Source of the DNA: Symbiodinium natans
Taxonomy: Eukaryota; Sar; Dinophyceae; Suessiales; Symbiodiniaceae
DNA: 64,000 nucleotides
Direction: 5' to 3'
NCBI GenBank assembly: GCA_905221605.1
Contig: CAJNDS010002346.1
Location: 927,240-991,239, forward strand
The position numbers and the translations under genes were made by a program. The notes beneath the pieces were generated by a model that did no database searches, was not told where the DNA came from, and saw only the letters and a list, made by a program, of their open reading frames with translations. Positions 9,644 through 19,314 of this stretch are shown here, piece by piece (position 1 is the stretch's first letter; every line of letters begins with the position of its first letter).

Positions 9644-10930
9644 ATGGGAGAACCAGAGTCCGAGGCAGAGTCCGAGTCTTCGAGGACCTCCACCGTGATG
9701 GCGATGAGGTTTGCCAAGCCTTCTGCTGTACGAGAAGTACTGAGCCAGCCTGAGCCTGAGAAGCCTAAGCCCGTAGAGGCAGTCCCTAGACCGGCCGCTG
9801 TAGAGCCGAAAGTCACTGTAGATGAGAAGGTAGGCACCCTGACTGGAAGCACCTCGAAGGGAGATGCGGCATACGTCTGCGCTTCGCTGCAGGTAGAGCA
9901 TCGTGATGTGTGGCTGGTCGATAGTGGAGCCACATGCCACATCGTATCAGCAGATCATCTGTCAGGATTTCGTGTCTGCAAGTACCATGATCGCACGGTG
10001 ACGCTCTATAGTGCCTCAGGAGACATCATAAACGTATCGAATGTCGTTGATCTGGAAGTTCGTTTCGGCGACGTTTCGTTGACGTTGGAGGACGTCCTTG
10101 TGGCGGACGTGCCTTTTAATGTGGTATCTCCGTGGTCCGCGTCGGAACGGGGCTGGAAGACGCACCTTGCGCGCACCGGGTCTCGCATTTACAAGGGTGG
10201 AAAGAAGAATGTCCGCCTGGTTGGGGCGAAACGGGCCTGGTGGGCGATTAGCGGAAAGAAGCAGAAAGCTCCTAAACGCCCATCCAAGGGATCGGACATG
10301 GAGATCGACTCTCTTCCTGTTGACAAGGAACCCAGGAAAGACATTACTGCAGGACCAAGCATCCTGAAGAAGACTCCGAAAGAAGCGAAGAGTGATGAGA
10401 AGCCTGGAAAGGACGAGAAGTCTATCCGCCATGTCTTGACGGGAACGCCGTTTGAGTTCATGTTGCGCGGTTTGAGGGCTGAGGTTAGGAGTAGGTCCCT
10501 GGAAATTCCTGAAGAACACGTCGTTAGGAAACCGCATGACATGATCTGTACGGGAAAAACGCATGTCCTGAGTGGTGATAGGAGTCTGTGTTCCGAAAGT
10601 CTGGTTAGGAAACTGCATGATTCTGTTAGGAAATGCCATGTTTTTGTCAGACAGCAACATGATTTTTGGCAGCGGCATGTGTGCGCAGTTTGGAACGTGA
10701 TGTTTTTGCTGACATGTCTGGTGAAGGGGTTGTGTGTGAGAGGCTTGTCGCTTCTGATCTTCGGGAGGGAAGGCTTGCGCTTTGCCCTTAAAGGAAGTGA
10801 GTGCCCCAAAGCAACCGGAGAGCCAAGCATGTTTTGCGTTAGGAAGCCCAAAAGACCTCAAAAAGGCTTGAAGTGCGCATGTTTGTCCGCAGCCATTTTG
10901 CTTGTTTTTGCGTGTCTTGGTTTTCCCTGA
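9644..10930 (+). CDS. pol: Copia aspartic protease region plus spacer
   Basis: This is the retroviral-type aspartic protease that processes the polyprotein. The frame starts 10 bp after the Gag tail stop and carries WLVDSGATCHIV (catalytic D93), with the expected downstream strands (LYSASGDIINV, LEDVLVADVPFNVVS). From about residue 200 a Lys/Pro linker appears. From 10440 to the stop the sequence is unlike Copia: Cys/Leu-rich, with three GTTAGGAAA..CATG boxes between 10530 and 10640, and a hydrophobic end. This latter part may be non-coding or an inserted spacer. Confidence 0.75.
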   Translation: MGEPESEAESESSRTSTVMAMRFAKPSAVREVLSQPEPEKPKPVEAVPRPAAVEPKVTVDEKVGTLTGSTSKGDAAYVCASLQVEHRDVWLVDSGATCHIVSADHLSGFRVCKYHDRTVTLYSASGDIINVSNVVDLEVRFGDVSLTLEDVLVADVPFNVVSPWSASERGWKTHLARTGSRIYKGGKKNVRLVGAKRAWWAISGKKQKAPKRPSKGSDMEIDSLPVDKEPRKDITAGPSILKKTPKEAKSDEKPGKDEKSIRHVLTGTPFEFMLRGLRAEVRSRSLEIPEEHVVRKPHDMICTGKTHVLSGDRSLCSESLVRKLHDSVRKCHVFVRQQHDFWQRHVCAVWNVMFLLTCLVKGLCVRGLSLLIFGREGLRFALKGSECPKATGEPSMFCVRKPKRPQKGLKCACLSAAILLVFACLGFP

Positions 10931-13004
10931 GGGAAGGTACTGAGCATGTCGGAACCGCAAATGGAGGTGGAGCAAGATTCCCACAACTCTCCAGCGGAGA
11001 GTGCCGGGCAGGAGGTTGTGTTTTTGAATGCACCAGTAGAGCCTGCACCAGCAGAGGCGGCGCCAAGACTGCGGATGCAGAGGCTTCAGCTGCCCCCTTC
11101 AATGTTTTCTCGAGGCCTCCGAGTCAAGTTGCAGTACCTTCGCCTACGGTGGCTGCATCAGAGACAGGAGAGACAGAAGAGGAGGAAGCATGGGGAAAAT
11201 GGAGGGCAAGCAAGGCCAAGCCTTCGCAGCCATCAGCCGAGCCGTCGCTGATAGTGAAGTGGAGAAGCATGTTGAGGGGACCGCGCTTCAGGTATTTTAT
11301 GCAAGCGATACGACAACAGCGAGAAGATAGATCTTATTGCATGTGGATACCCTGTGCCGGCAATTTCAGAGAACAACCTGGAACCTGCAGTTCCACTTAT
11401 GTCTATCGGAGATGGGATCGTTTATCCTTCCCGCCAGGGGACCATCTTTGCGTCATTGACAGATGCTTTGATGACCGACGGGTACCTCCTCGAGGTTGGG
11501 CAGAAGCTCCTTGGGCGGATCCAACGTCCAGACCCAGATGTGGGGCCGTGCCTGGGAACGGGCTGGTCCAAGAGGCTTCGCGATCACGATCCCGATCCTC
11601 TGGATGGAACGCCCTACATCAGCGCGGAGGTTGCGTGGGCGCTGTGGCTGCCCGAGTTTCCGGAAGCCCCGGAGCAAGGAGGCATCCTTCCGGTGAAGAG
11701 AAAGAGGGATTTTCCCCAGCTCACCGACGAGTTGTTGGACGAGCGTACTACAAGGTTCGAACTCGCGGGTCAAGGCCGCACTCTTCACCAAAGGGTATAC
11801 TCCCGATCCAAGTCACCTACGCCACCAGAGTGGCGGGGACGTGGCTGCGCTGGGTTACATCAAGCGTATCCTCAAGGTCGTGACCGTTTACGAGGCCATG
11901 CCGGAGGCGGAACGCAACCTTTTGGCTGGAATGTATCCAGACGACGTCGAGCTCCAGCTCGAATGGGTGCCAGGCTCAGCCATCAGGCATGGGTGGCGTG
12001 CGTTAATGGGGGCAATGGATCAGCGCATCTGGCGCTATATCGAGTTCGAAGCAGAGGTCCGAAAATGGGAGGACTTGCAGTCCGCTCGACCCAAGGTCAA
12101 GGCCAGAAGGACGGCTGCAGCTGCTTCCAAAGAGACTGCAGATACTGGAGGTGGAATTGGAGCGATGAACGAAGGCTCGGAGACTGGAGCAATGAACGAA
12201 GGCTCGGAGACAGAGTCTGCAGAGTCATCCTCGGCAAGTTCGTCGGACGAATCGATTCCAATGGGGGAATACATGATGCAGAGCCGGACCAGAGTTTTGG
12301 CGCTCATCGAAGCGGAGAAAGCCTTGAAGGATGTGGGCTCCTCTGCGCCGCCCCCACCGTCTCCTATCATTATGGAGCCATCGCCGGTCGCGACGGACGG
12401 GTACAAGTTCGATCCAGCAGCCCTAGGAACCCCTCAGGGGGACACTGCGGCTCCCTCAACACCGGTACCTCCTTCGCCTTCCGCAGTTTCATTGGCCCCT
12501 TTGGAGTCCTTCAAGTTCTTGGATGTTCCACCTGTTGCTCCTCCTGGTCCCTCGGACCACAGTGTGGAGCCGATGGTGGTGGAAAAGGAGCGGGCCCCAG
12601 AAACTCCAGGACCCACGGCACTGGTTGGAGCTCCAAGTTCCACAACGGAGAGTGTGCCGGAGACCCCTCCTCCAGGGGAAATTCCAGGTCCCGGTTATGT
12701 CCCGAAGGCAGCTCCTGGGGAAATTCCAGGTGCTCTGTCGAAATCCAAGGCAGCACCCGCGGGGGCTACACCGAAGGCCTGGTCTGTGGTTCCAACTTCC
12801 TCGCCTTTGACGGTTCCAGAAGCGCCAGTGGCTGTAGAGTCTTTGCCTGCAGCTCCAGAGCCAGCAACCGTGACAGCGGAGGAAGGGCCTACATCCGAGA
12901 CCGCTACATCATCCGCAGCGGGTGCCCTTCCGCCTCCGGGCGGCTTGGGTCAAACAGCCGAAGAGAGGAAGTTTGTGCTTCCTTCCCCTTGCCAGAAGAA
13001 GTGA
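10931..13004 (+). CDS. Copia polyprotein linker, multiply frame-shifted
   Basis: Coding-like sequence continues but changes frame repeatedly. An ATG at 10946 opens MSEPQMEVEQDSHN. The plausible frame changes near 11070 and again near 11200-11340 (AFAAISRAVADSEVEKHVEG, then IDLIACGYPVPAISENN). One frame then holds to about 11765 (KRKRDFPQLTDELLDERTT), and 11770-13004 runs in another (VKAALFTKGYTPDPSHLRHQ onward), ending in a TGA. The second half is a Pro/Ser/Glu-rich disordered linker with a short internal duplication (GAMNEGSET twice). No enzyme motifs are seen. It probably bridges protease and integrase in the intact element. Confidence 0.55.
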
Positions 13005-16000
13005 AGGCCTTAAAGGCTGTGCGGAATTCTTCCTTTTGTGGAATTGTTTCTGAACGCGCCGATCGCATGTCTTGCGCGTTGGAAAAACACAGTGTCTTTC
13101 AGGCTTGTTTGGACTTGGAAAGAAGCATGAGTGAAGCAGTTGAACAGACATGTTGCTGTGTGAGACTTGCTTGGTTAGGAGTGTGCGAGCTTGAAGGTCC
13201 CTTGAAGAGAAGCCCAAAAGAACTTCGATCTTCTCGGCAGTACCCTCAAAGATCCGAAATACCCTCAAGTCCGCGTTTAACTAGCCCGAAAGAACGTCGA
13301 TCTTCTAAAGCAGTACCCCAAAGATCCGAAATACCCTCAAGTGTGAACCTCAGAAACGCCACGAACCCAAACCTCCTGAACATGAGTCATGACAGACCCC
13401 TGCCGGCCAGGAGTGCTTTGTTTTGCATGCCAGGAGAAGCATTGGATGTTTTCGCTTGCTTGGCGATCTATGTGATAGCAAGTCTCTTGGGGGGTTCGTT
13501 CTGGTTAGGGTTTCGATTCTTGAAGATGTGTTTGAAAAGGTTTCGAGGAGTTGGTGACTACCCTCAACTTGTATCCCGAAAGTACCGTTTACACCATCGT
13601 CGTAAAGGAGTCCGAGTGCGAATCAAGACTCGTTTCTGTTATGTTCGAGTTGATGTAGAACGTACTCTGGTCTTTAGCAGGCACGTTGTGAAACCAACTT
13701 GGAGCTCAGGTTTTAAAGCCTCTTTGAAGTTCGCATGTAAGGCCATGTGCTTGGGCCTTTGTCTCGACAGGAACTTGTGGAGCTTGTTGGTGTGCATGGC
13801 ATGGTGTTGTGCTTGGAGTGTGTGTGGTTGTTGTTTGTTGAGAAGAAAGGGCGATGATGAAAAAGGGAGCAGATCCAATTCTGAGCACAGCCACCTGAGA
13901 GTTGTGCGTGGACTGCCCCTCCCCGGTAAGGGGACGCAAGCTGAGCCCTTAGAACTCGATAGTGACATGCCACGTTCTTCAGAGAGAGAAGAGAGAGGAG
14001 AAAAAGAGAGTCCGCTTCCGAAGCCTCAAGGTGCTGAACCACCTAAACCCCCGGAACCGCCTGGAGGTGCAGAAGTTTCAGATAGGATACCTCTGCGAAG
14101 TGTGGCTTTGCAAGTGCATAGATCCAGAGGTCATTTTCCTTATGATGTAAACTGTGAGGCCTGCACCTCGAGTAAAGGGAAGGTTCCTGCGAGACGCTTG
14201 CGAAGGCGTTTGCAACGCGAGGACCAGACGATAGGAATGGATTTCTACTACTTCGGTCGTCTTCGTGTGCTGCTTCTTGCACATTGTTCTTCGAACTATA
14301 CCACGGTCATCCCGGCCATGAATTTGGATGATCCAGATCTGTTTTACAACATTGGACGAGTGATTCGCGAAATGGGTCTTGTGAATAAAATGGTCACAGT
14401 GAGATGTGATCAGGAGTCGGCTTTGATGTCTTTAGCCGAAAAATTGACTACCCGTACAGGTGATGTAGCTGTTTCTGGCGTCATTGTGGACGTCGTGCCC
14501 GGGTATCGCCCTCAGTCAAAAGGCGCTATTGAAAGACAAGTAGAAACTATGAAGCAGGGATTTTGGGCAGTGTGGTTAGACTTGGAGAGAGAAGTTGCGC
14601 GGAATTCCGCGCCGGAAGACTGGAACAAGAAGCTTCCGCTGGGAGGAATGCTCTGGCAAGCTTGTGTCCTTTACAGTGCCAGGTGCTACAACCTCTGGAG
14701 CTTTAGTCACCAGGACGTGACTACGCCCATTGACCGGCTGCACGAGGAGATTGTGCATCGTACGAGGACCCTGCCGTTTGGATGTCTTGTCTACGCTAAA
14801 GTAGGGGGCTCAAAAGCGCATCAACAGAAGTACAGGGGAAAGAAAACAGTGAAAGCTGTGTATCTAGGGCCTAAAGATCCTAGAGGGGGCGGTGTCTTTG
14901 CTGCTCCATTGGGTCAGACTGAGATCGATATCTTTCCTGTATGTAGGGCCTTAGAAGGAGCGAAAGGTGAGCCTGTCTACGACGTAGGGGCCATACACGC
15001 TCTGTCTACTTCACAGCCTCTCGTTTTAGACCCAGCGGATCCTGAAAGGCCTGTCATGTTTGAGCCACCGCCTGATCCGGTGAAGTCAGAAGACCCTGAC
15101 CCAGGGTTTGAAAACGAAGATGAAGAGATGGTACCAGATGATCCTGATCCTCTGAATGATATTCCGTCTTACGTGGAACCCACAGATGATGAGGGGGAAG
15201 GCGGACTTGGGTCACCGGAAATGCAGCCGGATGACCTAGAGGACATGGAAATTGACTGGCTAACTAACCATCTGTTAGAGTCTTTGTTCAAAGGACCGGA
15301 CATTCTGGCCACGTCTAAAGAAGTAGCTGATTCGTTTACTCTCAAATTCGGAGGGAGTAAGATCAAGTGCCAAGTACCCCGAAACGCCGTTTCTGAGACC
15401 TCAGGTGAACAGTTAGACCCTGAACTTTTGTATGCTTCGATGAAGTTGGAGCTTGAGGAACTCGAGTCTTTTGGAGTAGGAAAAGTGATCTCTGAAGCTG
15501 AGGCCCGTAAGTCGGCGCGAGAGAGCGGTCGGAGGGTTCTCACGAGCAGGTGGGTTAACACGATCAAACGTAAAGGTCTTTACCGTTCCCGCCTCGTTGT
15601 TAGAGATTACGCTTCAATGGGAGGCACGACGCTTTCAGAAGGCATCTACAGCCCGACTACGAGTTTAGAGGGTTTAAGGCTTCTTTTGGCATTGCTTTGC
15701 AAGAAAGGCTCAGTGTTGAGCTGTGACGTGAGCGTGGCTTTCATGCACGCTGCAGTGTCAAGGCCAGAGTACGTAGAGCTCCCAAACAATGTGAGTATTG
15801 CGGACTCTTCTGTTCCCCAAAAGGCAGGAAACAAGAAGGTGTATCTTCGTCTTCACAAAGCGATGAACGGATTGAGATCGGCACCGCTTTCTTGGTATAA
15901 GGAACTGAGTTCGTACTTGGAGAAGAGCGGATTCAGTCCAAGCCTGGACCCTACGATATACCGAAGGAAGACGTCGAAGGGTCTGATGTTGGTACTGTTC

Positions 16001-16789
16001 TATGTAGACGATTTGCTGATCTACTCCGAGGACCCCTCGGAAGGTAAGAGAGTTTTCGAAGGACTGCAGAAACGCTACAAGCTGAAACTGACTGGAGAGC
16101 TTCCTGAGAATGGTGCGGGGGAAGTTTCCTTCTTGGGTAGGAGAATATTCCGACGTTCCGGAGACAAGCGCGTCTATTTCGGGCTAGATAGCAAGTACCT
16201 AGACGCGTGCTGCTCTGAGTACAATATAACCAAACCGAGCCCCAAACTCCCGTCGCTTGAAAAGCGATACTCCGACCTGGTTCGTAAAGGGCAAACTGAA
16301 AAGATCAGCCCAGCTGCGCACGAAAAGTATCGCAGAACCCTTGGTCGGCTTGCATGGGCAGCCCTCTCCCGACCGGACCTGCAATTCTGCTGCGGGTTTT
16401 TGGGCCGGCACCAGTCGGCGCCAGACGAGGCTGCTGAGACGTGCGTGAGAGACGTCCTTAAGTGGATAAAAGGGCTTCCGCGCCGAGTACAGGTGTTTCC
16501 ATCAACTCGGGAGATCCTGGAAGATGATGCGGATCCTCAGGCGGTTTCCTGTTTTACAGATGCCAGCTGGAGTTTGAATTCGGTTAGTGGTGGTGTGATT
16601 ACTTGGGAAAACTGCTGTCTAAAGACTTTTAGCAGAAAACAATCAACCACAGCCCTGTCCAGCGCTGAGAGTGAGCTTGCGGCGCTCACGGAGATAGCCA
16701 GCCTACATTGCCCTCTTGACAGAGACCATCTTGGAAGGCATTCCGCAGGACAGGGAGACCGGTTACTATCTCTTGAAGGGTTACTCTGA
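13005..16789 (+). CDS. pol: Copia integrase, reverse transcriptase and RNase H (N-terminal part)
   Basis: This is the continuous open frame for the replication enzymes. The first 320 codons (13005-13960) are a spacer with hydrophobic Cys-rich segments. An integrase zinc finger follows near 14115-14165 (VHRSRGH then CEAC). The DDE triad is seen as D in GMDFYYFG (14240), D in CDQES (14407) and E in GAIERQ (14531). An acidic linker lies near 15040-15260. The RT has KAMNGLRSAP and the catalytic YVDD at 16001-16012. RNase H starts with CFTDASW (D at 16559) and SSAESELAAL. All catalytic residues look intact. The frame is lost near 16710 and RNase H finishes in the next entry. Confidence 0.9.
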
Positions 16790-17813
16790 CTCTGAAAGCG
16801 CGGTTTGTATCTCAAAAATGGGAACATTGCTGAGGAAAGTTCGCCATATAGAGTTAAGAGCCGCATTTCTCCAGGAACTTGTGGATCGTGGAAGGTTCAC
16901 AATTGAGCACATACCGGGGGCCGTCAACCCCGCAGATGCTCTAACGAAAAGTCCCACGAATGACAGCTTGGCAAGCTTGTGTGAGGCTTGTGGCTTGACC
17001 ACCGAGCCGGTTGGCTGGGAAGAAAAAGCTTCAGGCACTAGCGTTTCGGTTACCTTTAAAGAGCCCAATACCTGTGACGAAGTGCTCGCAATTCCGAGCT
17101 CGTGGAAGGACGAGGCCTACAGAGTTGCTTCTGGGGAGGGCAACCTGGTTGTCTTGGAACTTTGTTGCGAAGAGGAAAGCGCGATCGCCCAAGCTTGTAA
17201 GCAGGACCGTGACATCGCGTACTTTGGAATCACCAAGAAGCTAGACTTGCTGAGTAGAGAAGCTTCTTTGTTAATGAAAGGGATTCTGGAGAAGATGGCT
17301 TCCAACGAAAGAATCTACGTGTATGCACATTTGTCTACGCCGTGCAGCGCAGGTAGTGGCCTTAGGCACCTGCGTTTCTCAAAGGACGTGAAGAACCGAG
17401 CGAGATGGAGAGCTAGTCTGGAGGTACACAAGAAGTCTTGGAGACGCATACGAGCAGTTTTCCAAGACTATGCTGGCCACGAGAGGCTTCTCCTCTCCCA
17501 CGAATGGCCTAAAGGGTCTGGCCTTTGGGGAGAAACAGTCTACAAGTCGACAGCAAAAAGACTGGGACTCGAGCACGAGTGTTTGGTAGACCGGTGCTGT
17601 TTCGAGGAAGCTGGGAACCGTATCCTGAAGCATTGGTGGTTCGTCAGTTCGGATTCAAGTTTTATCTGGACTTTATCCTCTTGTGTTTGCCCAGGCAACC
17701 ACGAGCACGCGAGTGCTACTAGCGTGGCAGCGACAGGTGTCTATCCGCAGGGCTTAGGCCGCTTCCTGGTGAAAGAAGCCAGGAGAAGTTTCGAAAGACG
17801 AAAGAAGGACTGA
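16716..17813 (+). CDS. RNase H C-terminal part plus methyltransferase-like extension
   Basis: The first 80 codons complete a Copia RNase H (YSDSESAVCISK, KVRHIELRAAFLQ, HIPGAVNPADALTKSP), one frame off from the preceding ORF. About 270 residues follow that are not part of a standard Copia pol. They include LVVLELCCEEES near 17147-17180, STPCSAGSGL near 17335-17364 and HEWPKGSGLW near 17500-17527. A hydrophobic strand ending ELCC, then a PC dipeptide after a strand, and a later EWP motif recall a Rossmann-fold DNA cytosine-methyltransferase layout (motifs I, IV and VI). Established knowledge: cytosine methyltransferases have been found captured by dinoflagellate retrotransposons. The domain assignment here is an inference and other folds are possible. 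Confidence 0.7.
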   Translation: MTETILEGIPQDRETGYYLLKGYSDSESAVCISKMGTLLRKVRHIELRAAFLQELVDRGRFTIEHIPGAVNPADALTKSPTNDSLASLCEACGLTTEPVGWEEKASGTSVSVTFKEPNTCDEVLAIPSSWKDEAYRVASGEGNLVVLELCCEEESAIAQACKQDRDIAYFGITKKLDLLSREASLLMKGILEKMASNERIYVYAHLSTPCSAGSGLRHLRFSKDVKNRARWRASLEVHKKSWRRIRAVFQDYAGHERLLLSHEWPKGSGLWGETVYKSTAKRLGLEHECLVDRCCFEEAGNRILKHWWFVSSDSSFIWTLSSCVCPGNHEHASATSVAATGVYPQGLGRFLVKEARRSFERRKKD

Positions 17814-17818
17814 CCGCG

Positions 17819-17835
17819 CAATAGGCATGAGGGGG
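17819..17835 (+). promoter_or_regulatory. Polypurine tract of the Copia element
   Basis: A purine-rich run ending GAGGGGG sits immediately before the TGTGAAAA start of the 3' LTR, as expected for the plus-strand primer. Confidence 0.65.
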
Positions 17836-17852
17836 TGTGAAAATATGACATT
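17836..17852 (+). repeat. Truncated 3' LTR (17 bp left)
   Basis: TGTGAAAATATGACATT equals the first 17 bases of the 5' LTR. The sequence then diverges completely, and TTGGCTCAAG (17851-17860) overlaps the break. The remaining 566 bp of LTR are absent. Confidence 0.8.
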
Positions 17853-18127
17853 GGCTCAAGTTTCTGCTCAAACCCCGGTGGGGTGCACAAGTAGCTGAGC
17901 GAGTAGCTGTGAACCGGGTTCTGGGCCTCAACTGAGTTAAGGTACCAGGCCCTCTTTGTTTTCGGCCTATTCGCTTGAGCCATACTGTGCCTGAGCACCC
18001 ACCCGGCCTTTGGGCTGTGGCTGTATAGCACTCACCCAGCCTCAGGGCTCGGGCCTGTTTTCTCCCGGCCTTAGGGCTGTGGTCCTCCAAACCCACGGCG
18101 GGAAGAGAGCGATCCCGCACCCCTGAG
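17853..18127 (+). repeat. Leader-like region with a GC-rich stem-like repeat
   Basis: The motif CCYRGCCTYWGGGCTSKGG occurs near 18002, 18036, 18066 and again at 18374. It can form short GC stems. The stretch lies between the broken LTR and two ORFs and may be their 5' leader. No coding sequence is evident. Confidence 0.4.
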
Positions 18128-18373
18128 GTGCAGCGCTTTGGGGTAGCCGAGAGGGTGCCCTTGGAGGACTCGATCAGGTCCTATCTGCAAGCCGAGTTTG
18201 AGGAACAGCCCAGTGCCCGAGACCTCACACCGGGGCAGAGGGTAACAAACCAACTCCGTGCTTTGGCTCGTTGGTCCAAGACCCGGAACGATTGGATTGC
18301 CGACGCCGGGAAACTTTTGTCGGAGGCTCGCCGGCAGAGGTGGTGTGCCGACCTCAACAAGTCCAACATCTGA
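18128..18373 (+). CDS. Hypothetical small basic protein
   Basis: This 81-residue frame has convincing composition (SIRSYLQAEFEEQ, RALARWSKTRNDWIADAGKL) and is mostly helical. It ends 38 bp before the next ORF. I do not recognise it; it may be the first ORF of a retroelement of which the next gene is the second. Confidence 0.35.
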   Translation: MQRFGVAERVPLEDSIRSYLQAEFEEQPSARDLTPGQRVTNQLRALARWSKTRNDWIADAGKLLSEARRQRWCADLNKSNI

Positions 18374-18411
18374 GCCCAGCCTTTAGGGCTCGGGGCCTCT
18401 TCGCAGTCACC

Positions 18412-19287
18412 ATGGCTGGAGGACGGTATCACGTTTGCAAGAAGTGTGGCCCGGCCAGTTGGATCTTCGCGGCAAAGGTGCCCAAGTTCCCCAAGTGTCA
18501 GTGGTGCGGAACTAAGTGGCCAACGGATGTTCCCAACCCCAAGACCTGGTCCAAGCCGGAGCCGAAACCCCGACCTCGCAAGCCCAAGACCAACAAGGTT
18601 CATGACTGCTTGCGGAAGGTATGGGATACTCTTCCTGAAGAGGCCTGTGTGCAGCTGAAAGAGGCAGGGTTTGAAGCCAAGCCGGCTCGCACAGAGGATG
18701 TGGATCTTGTTGCTCTCCTGCAGCAGCATGTCGGCGACCTTCCCCAGGTCATCGTGGACGCCCTGCCGGCTACCCCGACCCCGGACCCTCGCCAGGAGGG
18801 AAAAGAGGCTGGGGATGTTCTTCGCAGTTCGGTTGGCAAGCTCCGTGATCTGGGCCAGAGGAAACTGAGACTGCAGGAGGAGATCGACACAGCCAAGGAC
18901 AACTTGCGGGCAATGCTTCACAAGATGCAAGACATCCAGAATGCCATCGAGGAGGCAAAGGTGGAAGTCGCGAAGACCACCAAGGAATATGAAGACAAGG
19001 TGGTCAAGCATTGCGCGGAGGAGGTGAACAATGGAGTGGAATCTGTCCTGCAGGCTTTGGGCATGCAAGAGGCCAGTCTTACCGAAGAGCAAAAGCGGAA
19101 GCTGGAAGCTCTGAAGTCCGATGAAGCCAAGCGTAGACGCATGCAGGTCGATCCAGGCCTTCCCCCGGGTCTGCCACCCTCGCAAGCCACGGTGATGCCT
19201 GACCTCGCGGCACGAGGCCGCAGCCGAACCCCGCCAGGGGGACCGGTGGGGGGCCAGGCCCCGGGCCAGGCATCGCAGACGGGTTAG
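18412..19287 (+). CDS. Zinc-ribbon and coiled-coil protein, possibly a retroelement ORF1
   Basis: The start is the ATG at 18412, in an ACCATGG context. The frame encodes 291 residues. The N-terminus holds two Cys pairs (CKKC and CQWC, about residues 9-40), a zinc-ribbon pattern. A Lys/Pro linker follows, then a long charged coiled coil (about residues 140-245; LRDLGQRKLRLQEEIDTAKD, NAIEEAKVEVAKTTKEYEDK) and a Gly/Pro/Arg tail with RGRSRTPPGG. Zinc binding followed by a coiled coil suits a nucleic-acid chaperone such as a LINE ORF1 product. No RT follows on this strand, so it is either an orphan fragment or a host gene. The function is inferred. Confidence 0.5.
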   Translation: MAGGRYHVCKKCGPASWIFAAKVPKFPKCQWCGTKWPTDVPNPKTWSKPEPKPRPRKPKTNKVHDCLRKVWDTLPEEACVQLKEAGFEAKPARTEDVDLVALLQQHVGDLPQVIVDALPATPTPDPRQEGKEAGDVLRSSVGKLRDLGQRKLRLQEEIDTAKDNLRAMLHKMQDIQNAIEEAKVEVAKTTKEYEDKVVKHCAEEVNNGVESVLQALGMQEASLTEEQKRKLEALKSDEAKRRRMQVDPGLPPGLPPSQATVMPDLAARGRSRTPPGGPVGGQAPGQASQTG

Positions 19288-19314
19288 GGAGCTGGGTTCG
19301 GGGCTTGTAGGGCG

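Larger units (their letters stand above)
7558..17852 (+). mobile_element. Ty1/Copia-type LTR retrotransposon, 3' LTR truncated
   Basis: The order is 5' LTR, primer-binding site, Gag with CCHC knuckle, aspartic protease, integrase, RT, RNase H, polypurine tract, 3' LTR start. Integrase before RT defines the Copia order. The element spans about 10.3 kb, long for Copia, because of a Pro-rich linker, two spacer-like stretches, and a C-terminal extension after RNase H. Coding sequence switches frame near 9535, 9640, 10935, several times in 11070-11340, near 11765, near 13000 and near 16710. This copy is therefore probably defective, unless some shifts are programmed. The 3' LTR matches the 5' LTR for only 17 bp. 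Confidence 0.9.

Noticed and set aside
11354-13004. Reading the frame that includes the integrase as one protein from 11354 to 16789
   Set aside because: Between about 11770 and 13000 the protein-like composition is in another frame (Pro/Ser/Glu-rich linker). The long frame there is open by chance and rich in Arg, Gly and Cys.
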